A stretch of DNA of 6,035 nucleotides from Jatrophihabitans sp. (GCA_004299665.1 SCQZ01000272.1:1-6035), one strand, 5' to 3'. Numbered from the stretch's first letter, positions 1 through 5,691 are shown. The notes: a model not told the origin generated them from the letters alone. Program-made: numbers and translations.

Positions 1-28
1 GGGGTTCCTGCCGCCGGCGACCGCATGA
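1..28 (+). CDS. C-terminal end of an upstream gene (possibly tryptophanyl-tRNA synthetase), partial
   Basis: Reading from base 2, the frame encodes the short tail GFLPPATA and stops with TGA at 26-28. That stop overlaps the ATG of the next gene in an ATGA junction, the usual signature of translationally coupled actinobacterial genes, so the tail is probably real. A terminal VGFLP-like segment resembles the C-terminus of tryptophanyl-tRNA synthetases. From memory, trpS lies next to 2H-phosphoesterase and YhjD/BrkB genes in many actinomycetes. With only eight residues visible, the product is an inference from context and could be wrong; that a coding frame ends here is more secure. Confidence 0.4.
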
Positions 29-576
29 GGGACCCGCAGCCGCAGCCGGGGTCCGAGGCCGCATCGGCCACGCTCGGCGTCGCGATCGCCGTGCCCCAGC
101 CGCACGCGACGGTCCTGCGTCGCTGGCGGCGCGCCTGCGGCGACCCGGCCGCCGACCGTATCTGGCCCCACGTGACCCTCCTGCCGCCGACGCCGGTGCC
201 GCTCGCCGACTGGGATCGCATCGAGGAGCACCTGGCCACGGCGGCGCGGGTCGTGGAGCCGTTCTCGATCCACCTGTCGGGCACCGGCACGTTCCGCCCC
301 ACCTCACCGGTCGTGTTCGTGCAGGTGGCCAACGGCGTCGCCCAGTGCGAGACGCTCGAGCGCGCCATTCGCCAGGGCCCGTTGGCCCGCGAGCTGCAGT
401 TCCCCTACCACCCCCACGTGACGGTGGCGCAGGAGGTCCCGGACGCTTCGCTCGACCTCGCCTACGACGGCCTGGCCGAGTTCACCGCCCGGTTCGCCGT
501 GACGCACTTCGTGCTGTTCTCCCGCACCGACGACCGGCGCTGGGAGTGGCGCACCGAGTTCCTGCTGGGCGCCTGA
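25..576 (+). CDS. 2H phosphoesterase / 2'-5' RNA ligase family protein
   Basis: This 183-residue protein is the usual size for the 2H (LigT/CPDase-like) superfamily. Both signature H-x-T/S motifs are visible: His49-Val-Thr51 in WPHVTLLPP and His131-Val-Thr133 in HPHVTVAQ. The two histidines are about 80 residues apart, as expected for the two symmetric lobes that share one active site. Family members hydrolyse or ligate 2'-5' or 2',3'-cyclic phosphodiester bonds in RNA or nucleotides; the real substrate is rarely known and cannot be read from the sequence. The protein is presumably cytoplasmic, with no signal peptide or membrane segment. The first 14 or so residues are Pro/Gln/Ser-rich and lie outside the fold. 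The ATG at 25 is chosen because it forms an ATGA overlap with the preceding stop, which implies translation by re-initiation. A 27-bp gap separates it from the membrane-protein gene, so the two may be co-transcribed. Confidence 0.88.
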   Translation: MRDPQPQPGSEAASATLGVAIAVPQPHATVLRRWRRACGDPAADRIWPHVTLLPPTPVPLADWDRIEEHLATAARVVEPFSIHLSGTGTFRPTSPVVFVQVANGVAQCETLERAIRQGPLARELQFPYHPHVTVAQEVPDASLDLAYDGLAEFTARFAVTHFVLFSRTDDRRWEWRTEFLLGA

Positions 577-590
577 CGCGCGACAGCGGG

Positions 591-596
591 TAGAAC
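591..596 (+). promoter_or_regulatory. Possible -10 box (TAGAAC) before the YhjD/BrkB gene
   Basis: TAGAAC lies 7 nt before the ATG at 604, the distance that would put transcription start on or next to the A of the ATG and give a leaderless mRNA. It matches the TANNNT consensus except for the last base, and no convincing -35 is seen 16-18 bp upstream. No good Shine-Dalgarno sequence precedes this ATG, which indirectly favours leaderless initiation. Confidence 0.3.
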
Positions 597-603
597 GTTG
601 CTC

Positions 604-1674
604 ATGCTCGAGACGGTGAAGCGACGCTGGCGGGCGCTGCAGGCTCGTCACCCTTCGGTCCGGCACGCCGTCGCGGCCTGGGGCAGGCTGGACCGGGCCA
701 ACGGCAACCAGTACGCGGCGGCGATCACCTACTGGAGCTTCCTCGCGCTGTTCCCGCTGCTGCTGCTCGCGGTCGCGATCGTGGGCTTCGTCCTCGCCTC
801 GCACCCGGACCTGCAGCAGCACCTGTTCTCCCGCATCGCCTCGTCCGTGCCGGGCAGCTTCGGCACCACGCTGCAGAAGTCGATCGACACCGCCGTCCAC
901 GCCCGGACCGGGATCGGCGTCGCCGGGCTGCTCGGCGTGCTGCTGACGGGACTCGGCTGGATCGGGCACCTGCGCTCGGCGATCGACGCCGTCATGGGCG
1001 CGACGCCCAAGAAGCAGAACTTCCTCATGACCAAGATCTGGAGCCTGGCGATCCTGGCCGGGCTCGGCCTGGGCTCGATCGTGTCGCTGGCACTCACCGC
1101 GGTGGGCACCTCGCTGACCGACCAGCTCGTCTCGCTGGTCGGGCTGGGCCACCTGCCGGCCGCGCACGCGGTGCTGAAGGTGGTCGGCATCGCGATCGCG
1201 GTCGGCGGCGACCTGATCCTGTTCCTGTGGCTGTTCAGCTGGCTGCCGGCCGTCGACGTGCCGCGGGGGGTCGCGGTGCGCGGGGCGCTGCTCGCGGCGG
1301 TCGGCTTCGAGATCCTCAAGGTGGTCGGCACCTTCACCATCGCCCACACCGCCAACAGCCCCACGGCCGGCCCGTTCGCCGGCATCCTCGCGGTGCTCAT
1401 CTGGATCCAGCTCGTCTCGCGGTGGCTGCTGTTCTGCGCCGCCTGGGTGGCGGTCGTCCGCGCCGATGCGGCGAGAGCTGCGACATATGAATCGCAGGTG
1501 TCGCTGGTCAAGACTGCGCCGCCCGTGGTAGCGCGGCGGGAGGCCGGTGAGCTGAGCCCCGCCGCGGTCGGCGCCACCCTGGTGGGCGCGGGCGCCGTCG
1601 CCGGCGCCGCGGCGACGTGGTGGCTCACCCGCTCGGCCCATAGGCTCCGGGGGTGCGCAAGAACCTGGAAGTAG
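604..1674 (+). CDS. YhjD/YihY/BrkB-family integral membrane protein
   Basis: This is a 356-residue inner-membrane protein. A basic, amphipathic N-terminus (about 1-36) leads into the family hallmark first segment around 38-65 (AAAITYWSFLALFPLLLL). Further hydrophobic segments lie near 103-123, 145-168, 190-214, 223-247 and 259-285, giving the six-helix core of the family. A seventh hydrophobic stretch at about 320-342 follows a polar linker and is a C-terminal extension. Family members were once called ribonuclease BN or virulence factor BrkB. Their biochemical role is unsettled; E. coli YhjD has been linked to lipid A precursor export, which does not transfer directly to an actinomycete. A TTG two codons upstream (598) is an alternative start; ATG 604 is preferred because it is a standard codon and sits well relative to the TAGAAC box. 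The last 22 bases overlap the next gene, so the terminal residues (HRLRGCARTWK) are written across that gene's promoter-like box and start and are unlikely to be conserved. Confidence 0.88.
   Translation: MLETVKRRWRALQARHPSVRHAVAAWGRLDRANGNQYAAAITYWSFLALFPLLLLAVAIVGFVLASHPDLQQHLFSRIASSVPGSFGTTLQKSIDTAVHARTGIGVAGLLGVLLTGLGWIGHLRSAIDAVMGATPKKQNFLMTKIWSLAILAGLGLGSIVSLALTAVGTSLTDQLVSLVGLGHLPAAHAVLKVVGIAIAVGGDLILFLWLFSWLPAVDVPRGVAVRGALLAAVGFEILKVVGTFTIAHTANSPTAGPFAGILAVLIWIQLVSRWLLFCAAWVAVVRADAARAATYESQVSLVKTAPPVVARREAGELSPAAVGATLVGAGAVAGAAATWWLTRSAHRLRGCARTWK
1641..1646 (+). promoter_or_regulatory. Probable -10 box (TAGGCT) for the split-barrel oxidoreductase gene
   Basis: TAGGCT matches the actinobacterial TANNNT consensus and ends 6 nt before the GTG at 1653, the spacing expected for a leaderless transcript. 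It lies inside the 3' end of the upstream membrane-protein gene. No clear -35 hexamer is visible, which is common for actinobacterial housekeeping promoters. The GGGG run between box and start could instead act as a very close ribosome site, but it is too near the GTG for normal spacing. Confidence 0.45.
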
Positions 1675-2084
1675 CCGACCTCGGTGACCTCGTCGAACTG
1701 CCGTTGGCCGCGGTCCTGGCCACGTACCGGTCCGACGGGACGGTTCTGCTCTCACCGGTGTGGCACGAGTATCGAGACGGCGGATTCACCGTCGTCGTCT
1801 ACGAGGACGACATCAAGGCGCGCCACCTACGCCGCGATCCTCGCGCGGTCCTGGTGGTGGCCGAGGCGCTGCCACCGTTCCGGGGGGTCGAGGTCTCCGG
1901 AACCGTCCACCTGCGGTCCGACGGGGTGCGCGACGCCATCGAACGAATCGCCGTCCGTTATCTCGGCGCGCAGCGGGGCCGTGCCTACGCCGAGGCGACG
2001 GGCGGCGGCGTCATCGTCCGCCTCGAGCCCGGCCGGCTGCGGGCCTGGGACTTCCAGGACGACATGGCGGCGTTCGACGGCTGA
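1653..2084 (+). CDS. Pyridoxamine 5'-phosphate oxidase-like / F420-binding split-barrel protein
   Basis: This 143-residue protein is typical in length for single-domain flavin/F420 split-barrel enzymes of the Rv1155-like group. Recognisable blocks are the first strand pair LATYRSDGTVLLSPVWHEY (22-40), the cofactor phosphate-contact-type stretch IKARHLRRDPRAVLVV (54-69), GVEVSGTVHL (78-87), and the closing LEPGRLRAWDF strand near the C-terminus. Members form dimers and bind FMN, F420 or haem-related ligands, reducing varied substrates; the LSPVW and H-L-R-R-D-P features fit the actinobacterial F420-type branch. The cofactor is an inference, not something seen. The GTG start is chosen because the conserved fold begins about 16 residues later and a TAGGCT box lies 6 nt upstream. 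It overlaps the upstream membrane gene by 22 bp in a different frame. It is probably cytoplasmic, with no signal peptide. Confidence 0.85.
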   Translation: MRKNLEVADLGDLVELPLAAVLATYRSDGTVLLSPVWHEYRDGGFTVVVYEDDIKARHLRRDPRAVLVVAEALPPFRGVEVSGTVHLRSDGVRDAIERIAVRYLGAQRGRAYAEATGGGVIVRLEPGRLRAWDFQDDMAAFDG

Positions 2085-2092
2085 GCAGCTGC

Positions 2093-2132
2093 CTGGTCCT
2101 GAGCGACATCGAAGGCTGGTCCTGAGTCGAGG
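2093..2132 (+). repeat. Two copies of a short CCTGAG...TCGA(A)GG palindrome-like repeat
   Basis: CTGGTCCTGAG occurs at 2093-2103 and again at 2116-2126, a 23-bp period. The first copy continues as an 18-bp imperfect palindrome at 2098-2115 (CCTGAG, then CGACA, then TCGAAGG). The second is a shortened form at 2121-2132 (CCTGAGTCGAGG). From memory, closely similar CCTGAGCG-N3-TCGAAGG elements are scattered through intergenic regions of many GC-rich bacteria, so this is probably a dispersed repeat of unknown function rather than a gene-specific operator. The two helical-turn spacing leaves an operator possible. The rest of the 2085-2167 gap contains only the promoter-like sequence before the next gene. 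Confidence 0.5.
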
Positions 2133-2157
2133 GTCGGTCGATAACGGGCGTCCTGTC

Positions 2158-2163
2158 TAATCG
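2158..2163 (+). promoter_or_regulatory. Weak candidate -10 region (TAATCG) before the thioesterase gene
   Basis: The AT-rich TCTAATC segment lies just 4-6 nt before the ATG at 2168. The only SD-like run, GAGG at 2163-2166, is one base from the ATG, too close to work as a ribosome site. This again suggests a transcript with no or almost no leader. The hexamer fits TANNNT poorly whichever register is taken, so the call is tentative. Confidence 0.25.
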
Positions 2164-2167
2164 AGGC

Positions 2168-2965
2168 ATGCTGTTCTCGCAGGTGAGCGCCGTCGCCGAG
2201 CACGAGGGCGGGGTGTTCGAGGCCTGCATCGACCCGAGCTGGTCCATCGCGGGGCGCCCCAACGGCGGGTACCTGCTGGCGATCCTCGGGCGCGCGGCGG
2301 GGGCGGTCGTGCCGCAGCCGCACGTGCTCACGGCCTCGGCGGTGTACCTGCGGCCGCCGGGGTTCGGCGCGGCCACCGTGCGCACCGAGGTGCTGCGGGC
2401 CGGCCGGTCCGCCAGCCAGGTGCGGGCGACGATGGTCCAGGACGGCAAGTCCTGCGTCGAGGCGCTGTTCACGGTGGGCACCGTGGGCCGCGACGTCGTT
2501 CCGTTCTGGGACCGCGCCACGCCGCTTCCGGCGATCGCCGGGCGCGAGGAGTGCGTGCGGGCCCCGAGAGTCAACCCGACCGGCGTTCCGGTGCCGATCA
2601 ACGGCGAGGTGGACCTGCGCCTGGACCCGGCGGTGCTCGGATTCGCGCGCGGCAACCCCAGCGGGGCCGGTGAGCTGCGCGGCTGGCTGGCACTGCCCGG
2701 CGACGAGCCGTTCGACCCGGTGGCGCTGCTCTACGCGGTCGACGCCCTGCCGCCGGGGACGTTCGAGATCGCGACGAGCGGCTGGGTGCCGACCCTCGAG
2801 CTCACCTGCTACGTGCGGGGCCTGCCCGCCCCCGGGCCGGTCCGGGTGCTGCAGCGCGCGCGCCTGGTCGCCGAGGACCGGTTCGACGAGCTGTGCACCG
2901 TCTGGGACTCGGCCGGCCGGCTCGTCGCCCAGGCGACCCAGCTGGCCGGGGTGCGGTTCGGCTAA
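2168..2965 (+). CDS. TesB-like acyl-CoA thioesterase family protein (double hotdog)
   Basis: This 265-residue protein has the layout of tandem-hotdog thioesterases, which hydrolyse acyl-CoA to free acid and CoA in the cytoplasm. The N-terminal hotdog (about 8-110) carries the typical W-x-I-x-G-x-PNGGYLLAI block at 25-39 and the strand ASAVYLRPP that follows. A linker (about 115-165) leads to the C-terminal hotdog (about 170-263), with the helix-end aspartate Asp192 in LYAVDALPPG, the PTLELTCYVRG strand at 208-218, and the closing strand GRLVAQATQLAGVR. Asp192 sits where TesB-type enzymes have a catalytic or structural acid; that assignment is by eye. Chain-length preference cannot be read from the sequence. 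The gene stands alone between a repeat-bearing gap and a convergent neighbour, with its TAA stop interlocked with the stop of the opposite gene. Confidence 0.82.
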   Translation: MLFSQVSAVAEHEGGVFEACIDPSWSIAGRPNGGYLLAILGRAAGAVVPQPHVLTASAVYLRPPGFGAATVRTEVLRAGRSASQVRATMVQDGKSCVEALFTVGTVGRDVVPFWDRATPLPAIAGREECVRAPRVNPTGVPVPINGEVDLRLDPAVLGFARGNPSGAGELRGWLALPGDEPFDPVALLYAVDALPPGTFEIATSGWVPTLELTCYVRGLPAPGPVRVLQRARLVAEDRFDELCTVWDSAGRLVAQATQLAGVRFG

Positions 2966-2969
2966 CCGC
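2953..2969. other. Small hairpin spanning interlocked convergent stop codons
   Basis: GCGGTT at 2953-2958 and AACCGC at 2964-2969 form a perfect 6-bp inverted repeat around a 5-nt loop. The loop and right arm contain both stop codons (TAA at 2963-2965 on the plus strand, TAG at 2964-2962 on the minus strand). There is no T-run on either side, so it is not a canonical intrinsic terminator. It could be a weak bidirectional 3'-end structure, or chance in GC-rich DNA. Confidence 0.3.
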
Positions 2970-3768
2970 CCGCGAGCAGGTCCCGGATCGCGGCCCGGAA
3001 GCGGCGATCCATCATCACCGTGACGTGGCCCCGGCCGTCGAACAGCTCCAGCCGGCAGTCCGGGATCAGCCGCGCGGTCTCGGCGAACAGGTCCGGCGAG
3101 TAGAACCGGTCCTCGCTGCCGGCCAGCACAGTCGTGGGCGCGCCGACGGTCGGCAACCGCGCCAGGTCGAACTCGTCCTCGGCCTCGATGGTGGTCGCCA
3201 TGTCGTCGAGGTCCGCGCTCTTGAGCAGCCGCGGCCCCACGGCGAACCCGACGGCACGCGCCACGGTCCGGCCGCGCCACGGCGGTACCAGACCGCCCGT
3301 CATCGCGGCGAGCGCGGCCCGGGTACGGCCCGCGCGGATCAGCTCGCCGACCCGGCGTTGCAGGCGTTGACCCACCGGTCCGAGCCGGCAGGCGGTGCTG
3401 ACCAGCACCAGCCGTCGCACCACGTCCGGGTGGTCGGCCGCGAGTTGCTGCGCGATGCTCCCGCCCGTCGAGATCCCGACGACGTCCACCGCCCCGGCCG
3501 CCAGCCCCTCCCGGATCGCGGCGGCGTGCTCGGCCGCGAGCTGCGCCATCGTCATGCCGCGCGGCAACCCCGGCCGCCTGTTGACCACGATCAGCCGGCG
3601 CGCCGGCGCGAGCGCGGTCAGCGGCCCCAGGGTCGCGGCCACCATCCGGTCGCTGCCGACGCCGGTGGTGGGGGACAGCCCGGCCACCACGACGATCGGC
3701 GGGCCGTGTCCGATCGCGCCGTAGGGCAGCACGCCCAGCGTGCCGCGCTCGACCGGTGTGCGCGTCAT
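2962..3768 (-). CDS. Alpha/beta hydrolase fold protein
   Basis: This 268-residue single-domain alpha/beta hydrolase has a complete, readable catalytic triad. The nucleophile is Ser100 in the elbow VVGISTGG, the acid is Asp220 in LAGSEDRFYSP, and the base is His248 in DGRGHVTV. The early strand IVVVAGLSP (25-33) would supply the oxyanion-hole region in place of the common HG motif. Residues about 128-195 form the helical lid. No signal peptide is seen, so it is cytoplasmic. The substrate is unknown: esterase, lactonase, C-C hydrolase and peptidase activities all occur in this fold. The ATG at 3768-3766 overlaps the TGA stop of the upstream GGT-like gene as ATGA, so the two are almost certainly one operon with coupled translation and may act on related compounds. 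The TAG stop is shared in part with the convergent thioesterase stop. Confidence 0.87.
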   Translation of the reverse strand: MTRTPVERGTLGVLPYGAIGHGPPIVVVAGLSPTTGVGSDRMVAATLGPLTALAPARRLIVVNRRPGLPRGMTMAQLAAEHAAAIREGLAAGAVDVVGISTGGSIAQQLAADHPDVVRRLVLVSTACRLGPVGQRLQRRVGELIRAGRTRAALAAMTGGLVPPWRGRTVARAVGFAVGPRLLKSADLDDMATTIEAEDEFDLARLPTVGAPTTVLAGSEDRFYSPDLFAETARLIPDCRLELFDGRGHVTVMMDRRFRAAIRDLLAGG

Positions 3769-5513
3769 CGTCCGACCGCGTAGCCCTGCATGCCGCGGGG
3801 GTTCGCCGCCGCGGACAGGCTCTCGCCGTCGTTGGCGACGACGCACATGCGACCGAGCGACCACGGGTCGGCGACGACCACCTCGTGACCGCGGCGGCGC
3901 AACTCCGCTATCACAGCCGAACCGATCCGCGACTCGACGACCACCTGCCGCGGGTTCGCCTCGCGCGGATAGAAGGAGGAGGGGAAGTGCGTCGTGTGGA
4001 AGGCGGGCGCGTCGATCGCCGCCTGCAGGTCCATCCCGGCCACGACGTGGTTGAGGAAGAAACCGAGCTGCCACTGGTCCTGCTGGTCCCCGCCGGGCGT
4101 GCCGAACGCCAGCCGCGGCTCGCCGTCGCGCAGCACGAGCGTGGGGGACAAGGTGGTGCGCGGGCGCCGGCCCGGTGCGAGCGACGACGGCAGACCCTCC
4201 TGCAGCCAGGTCATCTGCAGGCGGGTGCCGAGCGCGAACCCGAGCTCGGGGATCGCCGGCGAGGACTGCAGCCAGCCGCCGCTGGGCGTGGCCGCGACCA
4301 GGTTGCCGGACCGGTCCGCGACGCACACGTGGCAGGTGTCCCCCGTGGTCGGCCCGGTGCGCGAGGTGGGCTCGCCGGAGGTGCCGTCCGCCCTGCCGGC
4401 GCCGATCGCCCGCGGCAGCCGGGGCGGGCGACCGCCGGGGGACCCGGGCCGCAGCTCCCCGCTCGCGGTGTCCGTGATCAGGTGCCGGCGGCCGGCGGTG
4501 TAGCCCTCGCCGAGCAGGTCGGGCAGCGGCGTGCCGCCCGGTGGGTCCCCGTACCAGGCCTCGCGGTCGGCGAAGGCGAGCTTCGCCGCCTCGACGACCG
4601 TGTGGACGAACCCCGCCGTCCCCGGCTCCAGCTCGAAGCCGTCCAGCAGCGCGAGCTGTTGCAGCAGCACCGGGCCCTGCCCCCAGGCCGCCGTCTTGCA
4701 CACCGTCCAGCCGCGGAACTCGAACGTCACCGGCGGCTCGTAGGTCGGCCGCCACGCGGCGATGTCGGCGGCGGTGAGCACCCCGGCGTGGCGTTTCCCG
4801 GAGCTGTCGCGCCAGGCAGCCGTGCCGAACCTCCCGATCGCGTCGGCGACGAACCCGTGCCGCCACGACCGCAGGGCGTGCCCGATCTGGCCGTCGCGAT
4901 CGGCGGTGGCCGCCTCGGCCTCGGCCAGCAGCCGCTGCAGGACCGCCGCCCAGGCGGGGTTGCGATGCCACGACCCGGGCGTCGGGACCCGCCCGCCCGG
5001 CAGGTACAGGGCCGCCGACGTCGTCCAGTCGTCCCGGAACAGGTCGGCGACCGCCGCGACGGCGCGGATGGCAGCGGGCAGCAGCGTGACGCCGTCCGCC
5101 GCGTAGCCGATCGCGGCGTCGAGCACGTCGCGCAGCCGGCGCGTCCCGTGATCGCGCAGCAGGGTGAGCCAGCCCGCGGTCGCGCCGGGCACGACCGCGG
5201 CCAGCGGTCCGGAGCCGGGCACCAGCGCGAAGCCGAGGTCGCGCAGGTGCGCGATCGTCGCGCCCGCGGGCGCGACGCCCTGGGCGCACAGCACGGTCGG
5301 CGACCGTCCCGGGCCGGCGAAGATCGCGGGCAGGTCTCCGCCCGGGCCGTTGAGGTGCGGTTCGAGCACCTGCAGGGCGAAGCCGGCGCTCACCGCGGCG
5401 TCGAAGGCGTTGCCGCCCGCCTCGAGCTGGGCCATGCCGGCCGCAGAGGCTGCCCAGTGCGTCGAGGAGACCATGCCCAGCCTGCCCCGCAGCACGGGCC
5501 TGGTGGTGAACAC
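3765..5513 (-). CDS. Gamma-glutamyltransferase-like Ntn hydrolase (cytoplasmic, divergent substrate site)
   Basis: This 582-residue protein belongs to the gamma-glutamyltranspeptidase family, whose precursors cut themselves to expose a catalytic N-terminal threonine. The predicted nucleophile is Thr393 in GDT-CHVCVAD, giving a large chain of about 392 and a small chain of 190 residues, close to the usual division. N-terminal family blocks are visible: GMVSSTHWAASAAGMAQLEAGGNAFDAA (13-40) and LQVLEPHLNGPGGD (47-60). In the small chain there are TPSGGW (409-414), RPRTTLSPT with Thr453-Thr454 where E. coli GGT has a Ser pair, the oxyanion-type Gly474-Gly475 in GTPGGDQQDQW, and a C-terminal WSLGR and NPRGMQGYAVGR. 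The Arg that binds the gamma-glutamyl carboxylate in classic GGT (RE-x-AP) is replaced by Gln78 (QGVAP), so canonical glutathione activity is doubtful. There is no signal peptide, unlike secreted GGTs. The GTG at 5513 is preferred over an ATG at 5633 because homology begins at FTTRP and a TAGCGT box lies 8 nt upstream. It is the first gene of a two-gene operon. Confidence 0.85.
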   Translation of the reverse strand: MFTTRPVLRGRLGMVSSTHWAASAAGMAQLEAGGNAFDAAVSAGFALQVLEPHLNGPGGDLPAIFAGPGRSPTVLCAQGVAPAGATIAHLRDLGFALVPGSGPLAAVVPGATAGWLTLLRDHGTRRLRDVLDAAIGYAADGVTLLPAAIRAVAAVADLFRDDWTTSAALYLPGGRVPTPGSWHRNPAWAAVLQRLLAEAEAATADRDGQIGHALRSWRHGFVADAIGRFGTAAWRDSSGKRHAGVLTAADIAAWRPTYEPPVTFEFRGWTVCKTAAWGQGPVLLQQLALLDGFELEPGTAGFVHTVVEAAKLAFADREAWYGDPPGGTPLPDLLGEGYTAGRRHLITDTASGELRPGSPGGRPPRLPRAIGAGRADGTSGEPTSRTGPTTGDTCHVCVADRSGNLVAATPSGGWLQSSPAIPELGFALGTRLQMTWLQEGLPSSLAPGRRPRTTLSPTLVLRDGEPRLAFGTPGGDQQDQWQLGFFLNHVVAGMDLQAAIDAPAFHTTHFPSSFYPREANPRQVVVESRIGSAVIAELRRRGHEVVVADPWSLGRMCVVANDGESLSAAANPRGMQGYAVGR

Positions 5514-5691
5514 GCGGCCCCACGCTACGCGCAGCACGAGGCGCCGGGGCTGTGCAATCGGCAAGTCTCTACAGCTATCCAGGCAACAATTTCGGCACGA
5601 CTGGCCCCCCACACCGGCAGGACTATCGCGCATGCTCTCCGGGGTAGGTAGGTTGGCCGGGACTCAGGATCCACTCGTTGATCTCGAAGGG
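5514..5691. promoter_or_regulatory. Divergent intergenic region between the GGT-like operon and the BMP lipoprotein gene
   Basis: This 178-bp gap separates two divergently transcribed units. Its middle (about 5551-5630) is visibly less GC-rich than the coding DNA around it, as is usual for a control region. On the minus strand it holds the TAGCGT box of the GGT-like operon. On the plus strand two overlapping TANNNT-like hexamers, TAGGTA at 5645-5650 and TAGGTT at 5649-5654, could serve as the -10 of the lipoprotein gene and would leave a leader of about 30 nt. A GGCAA direct repeat occurs at 5560-5564 and 5582-5586 (22-bp period) and could be part of an operator, but it is short. I find no terminator or recognisable riboswitch. 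Confidence 0.45.
5522..5527 (-). promoter_or_regulatory. Probable -10 box (TAGCGT) for the GGT-like operon
   Basis: On the minus strand TAGCGT, a TANNNT match, ends 8 nt before the GTG at 5513. Transcription would begin at or one or two bases before the start codon, giving a leaderless mRNA. No convincing -35 is found at the usual distance. No purine-rich ribosome site at useful spacing competes with this reading. Confidence 0.4.

Noticed and set aside
304..1755. Minus-strand open frame of 483 codons over the 2H phosphoesterase and membrane-protein genes
   Set aside because: The product is a charged Arg/Asp/Gln/Gly-rich string without domains, and the opposite strand holds clear, motif-bearing genes.
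1985..3280. Minus-strand open frame of 431 codons across the thioesterase gene
   Set aside because: It runs through the repeat-bearing gap and two unrelated genes without a start context, and its Arg/Ala-rich composition is typical of a GC-driven shadow frame.
3769..5523. Alpha/beta hydrolase fused in frame to an upstream 585-residue extension
   Set aside because: The frame upstream of ATG 3768 happens to stay open but encodes low-complexity Arg/Ala/Gly residues in the shadow of the GGT-like gene. The hydrolase fold is complete from the ATG that overlaps the GGT stop.
5514..5633. Longer start (ATG 5633) for the GGT-like protein, adding 40 residues
   Set aside because: The extra residues (Cys/Arg-rich, no signal peptide) look unlike family N-termini, fall in the AT-richer intergenic DNA, and would place the start upstream of the TAGCGT promoter-like box.
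3756..5651. Very long plus-strand open frame (631 codons) opposite the GGT-like gene
   Set aside because: Its translation is Arg/Gly/Pro/Gln-rich low-complexity sequence with no family motif. It is the antisense shadow of a strongly supported gene in GC-rich DNA, where stops are rare.
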